Both the position numbers and the translations under genes were made by a program. Positions 1 to 12,130 of a DNA stretch of 64,000 nt are shown in pieces. The stretch is from Pararge aegeria. Its lineage: Eukaryota > Arthropoda > Insecta > Lepidoptera > Nymphalidae. The notes beneath the pieces are model-generated. The model made no database searches, was not told the DNA's origin, and saw only the letters and a program-made list of their open reading frames with translations. The first letter of the stretch is position 1; each line of letters opens with the position of its first letter. Location: positions 17,067,501-17,131,500 of the forward strand of contig NC_053199.1 in the NCBI RefSeq assembly GCF_905163445.1, read 5' to 3'.

Positions 1-141
1 GGTGTAGAGCGTAGTGTGGGTGACAGATAGGTAGATAAATAGATAAAGTCTTTATTACACAAATTACAGAACACTGAAAGATTAATTAAATAAGTTATCA
101 AGGGGAAAAAATGCGCAAAGGATATAAGTGATTTCATCCAG

Positions 142-444
142 ATAGGGTTGCCAGGTCGCTAAGCCTAATAGCCGGACAGACCAGTTTGGCCGGACATTTG
201 GCTTAAATTGGCCGGGCCCCACATTATCGTAAATTCTGTGTCTCAATGTTAATGGGTAAGATAAAAATAGTTTGTCAAATCAAGCTTTTTCAATTAATAC
301 AAGTTTCGCCTGCGCTCGTCCACGCTGTATTGCGAAATGTAGCAAGCCAAAAATAAGCCGGACAGGCTCTTTATTTTGGCCGGACACGCAATCAAAAAGC
401 ATAACTATGTCCGGCTTTATTCGGACGCCTGGCAACGCTACCCC
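142..444. mobile_element. Putative MITE with GCCGGACA-rich inverted ends
   Basis: The left end reads TTGCCAGG, 15 nt, then GCCGGACA (about 148-178). The right end, read on the other strand, is TTGCCAGG, 12 nt, then GCCGGACA (about 408-438), so the two ends form an imperfect terminal inverted repeat. Inside, the motif recurs at 188-196, 357-364 and 378-386. There is no coding capacity. Length and structure fit a non-autonomous DNA transposon. I could not identify a clear target-site duplication or assign a superfamily, so the exact ends are uncertain. Confidence 0.5.
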
Positions 445-510
445 CAGGAAATGGACGGGTGATGTAGGAAGTTATGCTATTTTTTTTGAATGTTATACTT
501 TTTTTTTAAC

Positions 511-773
511 TGTAATAAATAAATAAATAAATATACTACGACAATACACACATAGTCATCTCGCCTCAACGTAAACGTAGCTTGTGTTATGGTTACTAAG
601 ATAGCTGATTAATATTTTGATGAATATAATTCACATAAATACTTATACAGATAAACACCCAGACACTGAAAAACATTCATGTTCATCACAAACACCTTTT
701 CCAGTTGTGGGAATCGAACCCACGGCCTTGAGTCAGAAAGCAGGATCGCTGCCCACTGCGTCAACCGGCTGTC
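511..773 (-). mobile_element. SINE family A, near full length
   Basis: Read on the minus strand it runs from a tRNA-like head (Pol III box B GGGTTCGATTCCC, mutated A box near the right end) through GTTTGTGATGAACATGAATG and CACAAGCTACG to a TATTTATTTATTT tail. At least six other copies of the same order occur in this window. It resembles the Metulj tRNA SINEs of butterflies; that name is from memory. No protein is encoded. Confidence 0.85.
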
Positions 774-859
774 ACTAATAAACTAGCGCTTCACCAAAAT
801 CTTTTTTATAATTCTTGTTTATCTAGAAGATGCATATTCACTTTTCTTTTTAAAATACC

Positions 860-1140
860 CAGGTTGTAAGAATTAGGAAACACAGAACTCAAAACTCCAA
901 ACTCTCCAACTCCATTCGTATAAGAAAAGAAGCTGTAAATCGCTTCGTGCGAGTTTTTGGGATATTAAACGTATGGGCAAAACCCGCCCGATGCCCTGCA
1001 GTACGATGGTAGAATGATGAGAAGGGGATGAGATCGAATAGTTCCCGAGCACACTCTCCAAAGTATCTTATATCTTTAAACGAGCGATTCTTGTATATAT
1101 ATTTTATTGGAATCTCGGAATCGGCTCCAACGATTTTCAT
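860..1140 (-). pseudogene. Decayed LINE reverse transcriptase C-terminus
   Basis: The minus strand reads GECARELFDLIPF, then FYHRTAGHRAGF and TKRFTASFLIR. This is the conserved tail that follows the reverse transcriptase in Jockey-like insect LINEs, where ARELFDLIP and FYHRT precede a block containing LWNSLP. The rest (VFPNSYNLGI) is in another frame at about 845-890, so at least one frameshift is present, and the upstream polymerase is missing. The fragment ends at about 1140 where an unrelated repeat begins. It is a dead copy with no host function implied. The clade is uncertain. Confidence 0.7.
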
Positions 1141-1278
1141 GAAATTTAGTATACAGGGGGTTTCGGGGGAGATAAATCGATCTTGCTAGGATTCATTTTT
1201 AAAAAATGTAATTTTATTCGTGTTTTCCGGTAATAACAGATTTGGTGCAGGCGAAGTTGCACGGGTCAGATAGTATAT
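1141..1278 (-). repeat. Retrotransposon 3'-tail-like repeat
   Basis: It contains GGTGCAGGCGAAGTTGCACGG followed by GTCAGATAGTA, the reverse of the CTAGCTGACCCGTGCAACTTC tail common to many lepidopteran RTE-type and derived elements. Recognition is by this motif only and the outer limits are approximate. Confidence 0.4.
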
Positions 1279-3589
1279 TATATTGTTAAAAGTTATGTAA
1301 TACGTACTTATTTTTTTGACTGAAAGCCTAAATATCAGTTTTTGTGAGTGTAACTTGAATTATGACAGATTATAAACTCTTTTACCATATATAATTGGAT
1401 AGTCCTGGTTACTTATACTTAGGTACATCTGATCTGATGATGATCGTTTTGCAAGAATCGTAGCTCCGCAATGAAGTGTCTTTACTGTGTAAGCGTAGAC
1501 TTATTTGCGGCAAAGGAACATAAAATAATCTTATAATGCTATTCCAAATAATATATTAGTTTATTATACTCCTCTGAATATTCTATCACTTTCAATATAG
1601 ATTATTTTAATTTTAAAAGCGTATTTCAAATACCAAAGTGACACTTATTGGCCGCGCCTCGTTAGTCAGAGTGGCATTTATTGACATAATTTTTAATCAC
1701 CATTAGGTATATTAGGAGAATAATCATCTAGTAAAATACGGATTCAGTAACGCACGTTAAACATATTAAAAAAAAAAAAAAGATTTTAAGCAAATAACTT
1801 CAAAAGCCACTATACAGTCAACATTTCAAACATTTTACTTCAAAATACATGAGTAATTAATATTTATAAAATTATACCATGGCATGTAATATCAAATTAC
1901 ATATAAAATAATTAAAAGGTTTTAATTCTTTCCTTCTAAGTGAAATTAACTAGCTGTTACTGAAGTGAAATTTCTTCTTCGTCGTATGGGAGAAATTGTA
2001 TAGCAATATAACGCTGCTATCTTGTATCTTTAACTGTTTCGCGCTTTATTTATTTTTAATACATTCAATACGTGGGTGTGAATATGTTTTTTTTAAAGTT
2101 ATTTCAGGTTAACCTTAGTTTTTGATTATAAATATCAGTAAATAATTTTATTAAAGCGTCCAAATATTAATTAATGTTACTGTTAATCTAGTAAACATCA
2201 ATTAATTGTAATAATAAAATAAAATAAAGAATATTTCATAAATAAGTTTCACTTCTTACGTGTGTACACTAATACATACACTTATTTTTTGAAGTTATAC
2301 TTCTTTTAACGCGATAGGGAAAAATACAGACTTCAAATGCTTATTAACGTAGTTCGAGCCGAAAATCTTGCAATTATAACTTCCTTATGGCGCTATGTGC
2401 TGATAATCTAGCAGATAAAGATAGACCAACCGATTAAACAGATTTTTTGCATAGCTATACTTTAAGAAGTGACTTAACTAGATAATTTTCTGAAAAATCT
2501 TCTGTTCCTATGGTAAAAGCACTAAAAAGAAACTCTGTTATAACATTTTCATGTTCAAATTGCCCGGTAGAATTGAATGAAATTAGTTGTCTAGGTATCT
2601 TAGATCTTGAAGTTCAATACCCAAGATATGTAAGTATCCCGAAATACTTTCTAATATTATAACGTAGCAGTAATAAACGCCATGTATTTTGTTTTATTTT
2701 CCCTTTGCGGGAACGTTAGACTTCCCAGTTTAAATTACATGCGTCTCAAAGATGCAAGCTATATCTAAGCAAAGCTTTATCAAAATCGTGCTGCAGTTGA
2801 GCGACATTATAAACAGTGAAACTTTAGCAGGCATAATATTATTAGTATAGAACTAAAGATGTGACAGTGTTGGACGATCTTTCGTACAGCAACTTTAAAT
2901 TGTATAAGTTCTTGCAAATTAAAGCAAAGTCGCGAACCAGCCTAGTTCTGCATAAGACTACAGCTATAATCAACGTGGTAGTCCAAAGCGGAGATAAGAT
3001 TAGATCAATTTTCATTAACAGATTGTGACGAGGGCTCTCGCATGCTCGCTCACACCGGGACAATCTGTAATTTCATATTAGTCCGTTATTCCGGGACAAC
3101 ACAATCGGGACAGGACAATTACCTCGTTCCCGCATCGTACGAGGATGACATTCCGTTCGCTTTGTGTTGAGCACCTAACTTGTACTAGAGAATGGTGGTA
3201 TTAGAAAATAATAGTAGACTTCAGTACACTTACACAAAAATATTTTTTTATAAAGTAACAGACATTCGCTCTCCGAAAACTATTATTCGAATTAGTGGAC
3301 ATTCAACCTATTAACGTGAATGGGGAACCCACTGCACTAAATACATGTCAATTGAATTCTGAGAGATCGTGTATTAAGCTGAAATATTTGAAGTAAATTT
3401 ATCTACTTCTAACTATTGCAAACTTTATTTGTCACCCGTTCCGTGTAATAGATATTTCTTAATTTATAAATCTTAGTACTAAATTTAACACTGATTCCGG
3501 CATGGGCCTATTGAGGAATTAGTCATTTCTAAATAGATCAACGTCTGGTCCGAATACCATAAAAAATCAAGTACGAAACGTAAGGTGTG
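1279..3589. other. AT-rich stretch with no recognised gene
   Basis: No coding region, SINE or LINE was recognised. The DNA has many A/T runs, and short frames are common but unconserved in appearance. A slightly GC-richer patch at about 3020-3170 contains repeated CGGGACA words (CACCGGGACAATC, TTCCGGGACAACA, ATCGGGACAGGACA) of unknown meaning. Confidence 0.5.
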
Positions 3590-3690
3590 CCTGTTTGTAG
3601 TGATTCTAACAGTGGTTAGGAAGGCAGATTCTACAGGCAAGAATCAGGCGACAAACTCAGTACACGAACATTCCTTTTTCACTCCTCACA
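3590..3690 (+). repeat. Family H fragment
   Basis: GGAAGGCAGATTCTACAGGCAAGAA followed by GACAAACTCAG and a CTTTTTCAC-like stretch matches the order seen at 39049-39140. This is a recurrent lepidopteran repeat, probably the 3' region of a LINE. It is short and diverged. Confidence 0.4.
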
Positions 3691-5486
3691 AAGCCATTTG
3701 ATGCTTTACTACAATAAGGTTTCTACTGCAAAAGTATTCTAGGACCATGTCCGCCAAATATGAATCTCGTAATTAAAAAAAAACAGTTTCTCCCAGCTAG
3801 TGATGGAGAGAATTTTACTGAACTTGCTATAATGAGATACGAGGAGATCCGTAGATCCATGAATCTGTATTAATACCAACATTTTATAACAAGCGGCTAT
3901 AAAGATAGTTCGCCTAGAGTACGAATAAACGTAAAGAGTTCCAAGGTAATGCAATAGCGAATTCGAACCGGAAAACAAAGCTTTGGAAAACTCTAGTGTA
4001 GATCCCTAAACGGTATTAGTTAAGTCGACCAGATATGCTGGATCTCCGCAGCGCAAAACCGTGATCCCTTTAGAAAAGCAATGTTTGGCCGTGGTCGTTC
4101 AACAGTTGAGATAATAATGTTAATAGAAATTGTATAGAGAAAATGTTAAATTGAATACTTCTTCTGCTTCTACCATCAGCTTTGATCACAGTCAAGCACT
4201 GGCTTTACATAAAAAAAATCTTAATAACCTTATCATTATACTGGATTATCTCGTTTCGAAACGTGAACACATCAAGGCATCCGAGTGCCGCTAATTTAAG
4301 CTGATCTCTGTGACGTTTTATCTCTGTTTAGACTTACTTAAACCTTTGACACAGAGAATGCCTGACATTTATGATAACAGATCTCATTTATCCTTATCTC
4401 TCAAATACGACTCGGTAAGACCAAATGGTAAATTAAGTAAAATCCACAATAACTGAGATAATAACTAATACTATTTCTTGTTACTTGTGCAAGTAATAAG
4501 AAATGGTGAAATATGTTACTTGAGTGACATAATCAAAAAAAATAATTTTACTACCTTTTTCCTTGTTCATGTACAGAAAGGAAAGACTTACCTGAAATTA
4601 AAAAAAAACATAATTAATTAGATGAACTTCTATAATGAAATATAGAGGATAAAAAATAACCACCTCTGGCATACCACACCACCTTTTACAGAACAGAGAG
4701 TGTATAAATAAAAGCTTACACCCTCTATTCTAATTTCCGGACTTAAAGTATCCTTATTATTGGTGGTAATTACCAGGATCGATAGCTTAAAGTGCTATAA
4801 AAGCATGGAGGTGGCAAACGCCAATTTCCCTACTTCTAACAGAAGGTTTGTGGAAAAACGCATAAAAACAGTGCGACACTTTGCATGGCATATAAAGAAC
4901 ACCTTTCACAGTGTGCCGCGCTGTGTCCATAAGCTCTGTCATAAACAGCTCTACTACTAATAACCTAAAATAAATCTTTATGTTCACACTCTTCATAAAT
5001 TGTTCTGTGAATTCAAACTTTCTTTCACCAGGTAACTAGAGCTCTCACTGCACATTAAAATATGTTTCTCCCTAAATTATCTGACCACTGTTAACATCAA
5101 AGGGGTTAAGAAAATCAATTTCTAAGTCAGTGGATAGGCAAGCTGTCCCCTCACCCAGTGTAATCTTAACAAAGGTTACCCTTGAACCGTCTACAATGGA
5201 ACACTTTTGAATGAGGAATTCTTCGAGCTAAGGTAAAGTGCTTAAGTCATGATTTAGAGGCTTTTGAGTTTCTTGATTGTAATAATGACGATGCAGGTTT
5301 ACCTTCAATACGTCGCGTTTACGTAATACATTATTTTCATCCACATCTACTAATATAATATTATTATCATCATCATAATATCAATCGATCCACTAGTAGG
5401 ATCCACTATTGCAGGGAGATCCAAACACGGTGTTGTAGATGCAAGATCAGTGTGGGATCTACCTCTGATGCACTTACCGGTATCGG
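3691..5486. other. No recognised gene
   Basis: Mostly AT-rich DNA with no identified repeat. Around 4760-4996 frames on both strands are open for about 66-69 codons, but the sequence has no recognisable motif and overlapping frames on both strands argue against a gene. Confidence 0.45.
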
Positions 5487-5604
5487 GTCGCTATTTCGTC
5501 AGTCGCCAGACCCTGCTCTCGGAGTCCAAGGCCGTGTGTTCGATTTTCACAACTGAAAATGTTTCTATGATGAACATGAATGTTTTTCAGTGTCTCGTAA
5601 GATA
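5487..5604 (+). mobile_element. SINE family A, 5' fragment
   Basis: It matches the head and first body block of family A: CCAGACCCTGCTCTC, GGAGTCCAAGGCCGTG, a damaged box B (GTTCGATTTTC), then GATGAACATGAATG and TTTTTCAGTGTCTC. It stops before the middle of the element, so the 3' half is lost or never inserted. Confidence 0.7.
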
Positions 5605-6272
5605 TAAATACATTGGCAAAGATTTCAGATGCCAGCAGAATATCATATTATGAAAAAACCGTGGTCGTAAGAGATTTGTTACTTGCTTACTTACAATTTA
5701 CTGAAATGTTATCGAAATTAGTCAAAACTTCATTCGCTTGCTATGCTCTCATACACGTCTGTGGGCTAAGGTAATAAGGTAAAGTAAAATCTAAATCTCA
5801 GGTAACCATTGTTGTAAAGTGTTCGTACTAACGATGGCTGACGTGCTCTATGAGAAACCATGGTAATGTAAAAGTCGAATTAGAAACTAAAAATCAGTTA
5901 ATCAACAAGTTACCAATTCAGGCGAATGTGGCCTGACCAGCCAAGTCAACCTGTAAAATAACCGTGAGGTCATGTCGCAAACATTTTACATTAATTAAGG
6001 TCAAGCAATTACCACAATTCCAGTGATACCAGCAATAACTTCACGCTCGTACATTGGCTAGTCCCTTATCCTGAGTTTCCGGCATCGTTCCCCGGCGCAG
6101 ACTCCCAGGGGACAATTAATACGAGCCATCTGTTCCCGACATGAGTCTTTGAGTTTGATTCCATGATTAAAATATATCCTTCACCAGATGAGAATTAATA
6201 ACAATTTTGTAATTATGTACGATTTGTTAGATCATTTTAAATTTATGAAAGTGTGTACCTGTCTCTTTTTTA
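5605..6272. other. No recognised gene or repeat
   Basis: Nothing coding is seen. A GC-richer patch at about 6060-6150 (CCGGCATCGTTCCCCGGCG) stands out from its surroundings but has no recognised identity. Confidence 0.45.
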
Positions 6273-6350
6273 TCGGTCCAGTGGTTAGCATGCTTCACTG
6301 CGAATCACGAGGTCCTGGGATCGCAACCAAAACTAGGAAGTAAGTATTTT
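6273..6350 (+). mobile_element. SINE family E head fragment
   Basis: GGTCCAGTGGTTAGCATG followed by ACGAGGTCCTGGGATCGCAACC corresponds to A-box and degenerate B-box regions of a tRNA-derived SINE. A longer relative lies at 35843-36095. The 3' part is not recognisable. Confidence 0.5.
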
Positions 6351-7562
6351 CTGTATATAGTTTCCATCAATCGATTTCCTAGTAGCCTTAAATTAGATAA
6401 TCTTCATTGTCGACTCATATTTCTTGAAGAGCCAACACATCCATCATTTGAAAGAACTAGGCTTGTTTCTTTTGCATATGTTGTGGTCTCCATATTACCA
6501 AACTAGATGGCGCCACAAAGATCCTGCATGGCGCTAACGAAGTGTTGATGAATGATGAATAGGTTGGATTTCGGTGCCCGAGCGCGAGCCCATATAATTA
6601 CCTACGGGATCTTATTGGACGTAATATCGTGAAGCTGAACAGATAGTTTGCATATTTGGAACTAGTAATACGATAAAGAAAATATTTACTTTTGGTAGTT
6701 ATTTATTGAGGAAGTTATTTATTGATCCGTAGTAAACGCGGTTGAAACCGCAGGGCATAGCCAGTATTATATAACAGTCAAAACAAGCCCAACCAACTAT
6801 CTCTAATTCCCATACGTAAACTTGTACAAAATGTCCAAATTCAGGCGTAATTTCGTCCGCCACAATATATAAGCCAAATAGTAAAACAATCGGCAAACAA
6901 GGGCGTTATTAATTTCAGATAATCCGTAAGCCAGTCACAATTGTTAACTATAGAACTGGTGGTAATTTCAGCGGGTGAACACCGCACATAAATTTAGGAG
7001 TCCCGAAATTTGGGCACGTAACGTATTATCCCGGTTTGCCGCTAATGAAATAAGCGAAATGCTTTTGTCTTGATTATATTTGGATTATGATATAATTGCG
7101 AACGAAAGGTTGGTATGAATTAAAAATTACCAGCTATACCTTATATACCCTATAACTGGGTTAAGACCAAAGTATTCTGTAAAAATAATTAGAGGTAAGA
7201 CCGCGCCGTGATCTAAGTATGGCCAATTATTCTGTTGTAACGCTAATCCTTCAATATTTTGTGAGTGCGCGTGTCTTTGCATTCCCTCTTGCATTGCATT
7301 TTTTAGGCAGATAAAACCGATATCACCCGCTAATTAAATAAAAATGAATCCTAATTACCGGAAATTTGATCTGTGGATAACCCTGCCATAATTTAAAAAA
7401 GTGTATGATTAATTTATTACTCCACAAAAAAACTGAAAATATATTTTTAAGCTACTAAAACGTTGTACAATATAAACAGAGTAGAAAGTTTGGAAAGTAA
7501 ACAGAAAAGTAATGTTAGCACGCACGGGAGCGTGTATGTCTGTGTAAGAGGGCTGGGACGTC

Positions 7563-7597
7563 GTAAGGAAATGTTTGTCCACTCCTCGCCCGGAGCG
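7563..7597 (+). repeat. Short diverged repeat, copy 1
   Basis: GTAAGGAAATGTTTGTCC followed by ACTCCTCGCCCGGAGCG is closely similar to 8314-8353 (GTAAGAAAATATTTGTCG, CTCGCCCGAAGCG). Flanking sequence differs, so this is probably the remnant of an old dispersed repeat. Confidence 0.4.
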
Positions 7598-8313
7598 CCT
7601 CGTAATCTCATTAGATGAAGATAAGAAGGCCTTACGTCCTGTAAAGGGTACTCGAGCTGTACTTCAGATTACCGTCTCCAACTACTCGGGAATTCCAGGA
7701 CATTCTTTCTCTCACTTGAGATAAAAGAAATCTGGTTGTTGTCGTTTAGATAAGTAATTGATAAAATACTTTTTTGTCGTCGGTTGTTCGTTTTAGTAAG
7801 AAGTTTTCGAGGCATTCAATTTATACAAAATGGATTACAACTGCGGTAAGCGGTCCCCTATCAGTGGCAAAGTACCTAACCATATTAAATAAGTCATACT
7901 GAACTAACACGATTTAAATGAGTATGACGGCCTTTCACGTTAATATCCCAATTATGCAAAACGGAACCGAACAACTTTCATAAGGTGGCATAGCGGGTTC
8001 TTTTATGACGATTTTTATCAGTTAACTTAACTAACTTAAAGTTCTTTTCTTTGCTCCCATCCAGCAGTTGAACTTGAAGAAGACAATATTATGACATAAC
8101 GCTTGTCTGATGCCTACCCTGTTATGTTTTTGATCGTTCACCTTTAATTGCAAAGTAAGTAAGTCTCCGTTAATAACTGCAGCTTATCAATTATCTTAAG
8201 GTTATCTTTCGAAGAAGTTCCTCAATGAGTGATATTGTTTTACAAAACTAAGAATAGTTTAAAACATTACTTGTCCATGCTAAGGCGCGTGGCAAAATGG
8301 GACAACGTAAGAT

Positions 8314-8353
8314 GGTAAGAAAATATTTGTCGACTCCAGTCCTCGCCCGAAGC
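8314..8353 (+). repeat. Short diverged repeat, copy 2
   Basis: Partner of 7563-7597, with a 4-5 nt insertion (CAGT) before CCTCGCCCGAAGCG. The similarity is limited to about 35 nt. Confidence 0.4.
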
Positions 8354-9364
8354 GGTGGTCTAATAGCTGTAATGTTGTTTGACACGATGACGGGAGGACA
8401 AGAAATGAGATTACACTATGTAAAGAGGTTGAAACTCTGGTTATGACGACGGAATTATTGAGAGTTTCGGCAAAACTACTTATGGTACTCTGGTATACTA
8501 CGTTTCTAAGTCTGTTATAGTTTTTCTGTATAAGCAATTAAACTTAATCATCACTGTTTTTCAATATTGGTTGTACATGGCACCATGTACGCAAGAGGTT
8601 GAAAATTAACTGGATCCACTCCGTACTTCAAAGAACATATTAAGCTGTTAAGCTGTCAATCTCGGTTATATCCTCAATGTAATAATAAAAGCCGGGCAAC
8701 TTTCATGTGAGGAACGTTGTGGATCTATGGTCTAAAACTCTTACTTAAGAGAAAGGATGTGCTCTACAGGAAGTTAATGAGTTAATTTAAATTAAATTAA
8801 ATTATGAGTTACGAAAATAATACTTTTAACAAATTAGACTGGTATGTGTGTAAATAAATTAAAATTTTTTTTTGAAATTTTAAATGATGAAGGTTTCAAT
8901 GAGGTTTTTATACCTTTTGGGCATTTAAATCAGACTTACATAACGTTTCAAAGTTCCAGCTCCGACAGACATACAGACAAAGTAAAAGTTCACTTTGACA
9001 CAATTACTTGGCCAAATCGTATTACTCTGATTGTAGTAGATGTGTAGGTAGTATTATGGTACACAGTAAAGGTCGAACAGCCATTTCGTGCTACGTTGAA
9101 CACTGATGCGTACAGCTAAGTACATGTAATATATTGCGCCGTCCATTTAACAGTACTAGACATGGAAACGGTTCCCATTAGGTATATAACTACCTCTTAT
9201 ATTAATACATGCCTATTCCTTTTGCCCGCAAATTCGTCGACGATTATTTCGGTATCTTTTTAAGTCTGTGGGCATTGTGTTTTTAAATTTATCAAACGAC
9301 GATAGTCTTGTGGCTAGGGCGTGTGTGCGTTTTTTTCAGCCAAGCATTAATATTTCACTTTCTT

Positions 9365-9490
9365 CGGAAACATCGTGAAGAAATCGTGCACGTCTGAAAG
9401 CTACGGATCTGCACTTTGCCAATTTGGTGGATTACGGCCTATATCCTTCTTATTCTGTGTGCCGATAATAGGGTGATCATGATGAAATCG
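9365..9490 (+). mobile_element. SINE family C, 3' fragment
   Basis: CGGAAACATCGTGAAG is followed by TGCACGTCTGA, a diverged TTTGCCAATTTGGTGGATTACGGCC block and a GATCATGATGA tail, the same order as in the second half of family C. It lies in the opposite orientation to the copy at 9645-9905. Confidence 0.6.
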
Positions 9491-9644
9491 ATGTTATGTG
9501 GGTATGTAGGTAATATGGGAGATGTCTCTGGGAAAAATTAGCTATGAAGCTGTGTATAGGTAAAAATGTATATTTATAAAACCGCAGGAACTCGGTGGCT
9601 TACTGAGATAAAAACATACGTTGTGTCCATCTCCAGGATGCAAG

Positions 9645-9905
9645 CTATATTATCATCAACCCACTACCGGCCCAATATAGGGCACAGGAGTTCTCAGAAT
9701 GAAAAGGGTTTAGGCCATAGTCAACCATGCTGGCCAAATGCGGATCGGTAGACTTCACTGTTGAGAACATTGTGGAGAACTCTCAGGCATGCAGGTTTCC
9801 TCATGATATCTTTCTTCACCGTTATATTTTAATTGCTTATATTTAAAACGCACAGAACTCTGAAAAGTCAGTGGTGCGTGCCGGGGCGGGTTTAATCTCC
9901 AAAAA
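9645..9905 (-). mobile_element. SINE family C, near full length
   Basis: On the plus strand: ATCATCAACCCACTACCGGCCC, AATGAAAAGGGTTTAGGCCATAG, GAGAACATTGTGGAGAACTCTC, AGGCATGCAGGTTTCCTCATG and GTGCGTGCCGGGGCGGG. This is the reverse of the common lepidopteran GATGAT-tailed SINE. The head's cloverleaf-like part is degraded. Confidence 0.75.
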
Positions 9906-10289
9906 AAATGCTTTTTTTTTTTTACTTGCGTTAAATTCTAAATTAAATGTTCAAAATATATGAAAAAGTATTTTGCTAATTAAATACTCTCAAAAATAAA
10001 TCTATTTATATAAGAATGAATACTTCGATACTAATGTTACCCATTTTTTTTACACCTGCTTTTTAATAAAACTTTATTAAATTCAAAAGCTGTTATTGCA
10101 AATATTGCATATATTTTTATTTAACTAAGATAGTAAGACATATTCCGACTTTTTTGTTGGTATAAGTACTTTAATAATGTAGTACCTACATACTTTTTAT
10201 ATCATCAATACTTATCTCAGCGCAGTAACTTTGGATAACATTATTGCAATTTTCATAATTTTTTTTTTACAAATTGTAGCTTATGTTAT

Positions 10290-10425
10290 ACTAAGCCATA
10301 GTTTAGCTTTCTTTTGGTGAAGAAATGGTTAAAATCAGCCCAGTTCTTTTGGAGCTTATTGGGTACAAAAAAACAAAAAAAATCTTTACTCTTGAAAATT
10401 TAGATTATTAGTATAGATTTATAAA
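10290..10425 (+). repeat. Retrotransposon 3'-tail-like repeat
   Basis: TTTTGGTGAAGAAATGGTTAAAATC, AGCCCAGTTCTTTTGGAGC, then A-rich AAACAAAAAAAATCTTTACTC and ATTATTAGTATAGATTT. This order is the usual 3' end of RTE-like elements in butterflies. Upstream identity to about 10000 is unclear. Confidence 0.5.
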
Positions 10426-11004
10426 ATTTAAATACGGCATTTGAAATTCCAAAATATCCTTAATTTTCTGTGATAATATATAAATCAATAAGCTTACGGA
10501 GTCGGGTGAAGAGAATGAATAAATAAACTTTTTATAGTCATGGGCGGGATTGGTTGGGCGCTAATTAGTTGTACAAAGCGGAGTGAAATGTTTATTTTGT
10601 TGTCGGCCGCCTTGCAGTTCCATTGTTCAAAGAAATAAGTTTTGAGAGCCATTCGGCACTCGTATTTCTGTAAAGCCAGCTTTATAACGAATGTTTATTT
10701 TTTAGTACATTTTAAGCATGTAATGATATAAACAATGCAACATTTGTAATCTGAATCACTAAAGCTTTAAAAAATTAGATTTTAACATAACGCAATTAGT
10801 AGCATTTTATGAAATTCATTTAATTAATAATTTCACGTGTAAATTGCTAATTTCACAATGCATGAATTAATTGAGTGTAATGAATTTTAAATAGTATACA
10901 TTACATAATAAAATCAAAGGTAATCATATAGATTTATTATTAAAGATTTAGCTAGATACAACTAACTAGTTTTGATTTATGAGTACTTATATAACAGATT
11001 TTTT
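10426..11004. other. No recognised gene
   Basis: The stretch holds a GC-richer patch at about 10540-10690 (GGGCGGGATTGGTTGGGCG, GTCGGCCGCCTTGCAG) in AT-rich surroundings. No repeat was recognised there, so it could be conserved non-coding DNA. The rest is AT-rich. Confidence 0.4.
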
Positions 11005-11155
11005 GCAGGCATGCAGGTTCCCTCACGATGTTTTTCTTCATCGTTAAAGCAAGTTGTATTTCAATTACTTAGAACTCATATAACTAAAGTTAGAGGTGCG
11101 AGCTCAGCCCTCCAAAATTGAAGTCGAGCTCCTACCCAATGAAATTACCCCTTTT
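11005..11155 (-). mobile_element. SINE family C, 5' half
   Basis: GCAGGCATGCAGGTTCCC, TCACGATGTTTTTCTTCATCG, AGTTAGAGGTGCGAGC and AAAATTGAAGTCGAGCTCC match the head half of family C read on the minus strand. The GATGAT end is absent. Confidence 0.6.
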
Positions 11156-11629
11156 TCTAATATTAGGATTCTCTTAAAATTTAAAATTTCTAACAAGCCT
11201 TTTATAGAAATAGATAACTAACGCATTTTTGACCGCTCTACCAAATTATATATCGTATTTTAGTCTCATTTCTATAGAGTACTTATATTCATTCAAACCG
11301 GAAATAAAATCATTTTGTAATACATTAAAATTTACCACCGAGGGGATCTGGTGAACGGGACTGAAATAGCTATTAATTAGAGGCACTTGGCAAATAGCTA
11401 TCACAGGTATTACATTCGATGTAAAGCTGAAATTAATCTCCGAAATGATCTACTAGTAGGCGGGGAGGCTGCGATTATATCTGAGTGAAGCATTTCAGTT
11501 AACCACTCTACAGTATATCGTATGCTCCTCGCTGATCCGAGCTCAACGGACCGTTTAGTGTCCTTCGAACAAATTATAAAATTCTTTACTCATGTAGGAC
11601 TTATGAATAGATAGTTATATACTTACATA
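11156..11629. other. No recognised gene
   Basis: A moderately GC-rich patch at 11335-11550 (ACCGAGGGGATCTGG, GGCGGGGAGGCTGCG) has no recognised repeat or coding motif. Confidence 0.4.
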
Positions 11630-11775
11630 ATTTTGAGGTAATGGTGACAAATACATTCGCCAAGTTAAACCTAACGCTACGAGGGTTCCAAGCGCGACCG
11701 GGTCTTAGCGGGATTTTTTTATTTATCACAATATTACAGACCCATGAAGTTAGAGCAATTCAACAACAAGCACCA
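11630..11775 (-). repeat. LINE family M 3'-UTR fragment
   Basis: It contains ACATTCGCCAAGTTAAACC, GCTACGAGGGTTCCAAGCG and GGTCTTAGCGGGATTTTTTT, the order found in the 3' flank of the family M copy at 26040-26130. There is no coding part. Confidence 0.55.
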
Positions 11776-11879
11776 CAAGTAATAATTTCAGTTCAATTTT
11801 TGATTTAATAAATTTTAACTGCGAAGATTTAAAAAAAAATAACTTGCTGCTAATAGATAAATATGAACGTAAATTACTT

Positions 11880-12130
11880 AAAAAATCAGAAACTTTCATC
11901 CCCTATTTGATGCCTTTGGAGTTGGAATTTTTAAAATATGTGAAACTCGTATTTCTTTATTCTTAATCGTAAACCTAAAATCAAAGTTTCATGGAATTAA
12001 CTTGAAAAATGAATTGATGAATGAAGGATTTTATACGAACTTTTATCCCCCATTCAACCCTCTTAGGATTGGAATTTTCAAAATTCCTTTCTTATTTTAA
12101 TAATTATCTGTGTGCAAAATTTCCCCACTT
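11880..12130. repeat. RTE-type 3'-UTR-like repeat
   Basis: Two diverged copies of a CTTTCATCCCC...GGAGTTGGAATTTTTAAAAT / CTTTTATCCCC...AGGATTGGAATTTTC unit are followed by ATAATTATCTGTGTGCAAAATTTC. This phrasing is typical of lepidopteran RTE 3' regions. Limits are approximate. Confidence 0.4.

Larger units (their letters stand above)
6351..9364. other. Repeat-poor stretch with no recognised gene
   Basis: Several short frames exist but none resembles a known domain. A pair of related short sequences occurs at 7563-7597 and 8314-8353, listed separately. An 18-nt hairpin GTACATGG/CCATGTAC lies at 8573-8590. Confidence 0.45.

Noticed and set aside
4760..4996. Overlapping frames on both strands
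   Set aside because: Neither peptide has a motif, and simultaneous openness on both strands is common by chance at this length.
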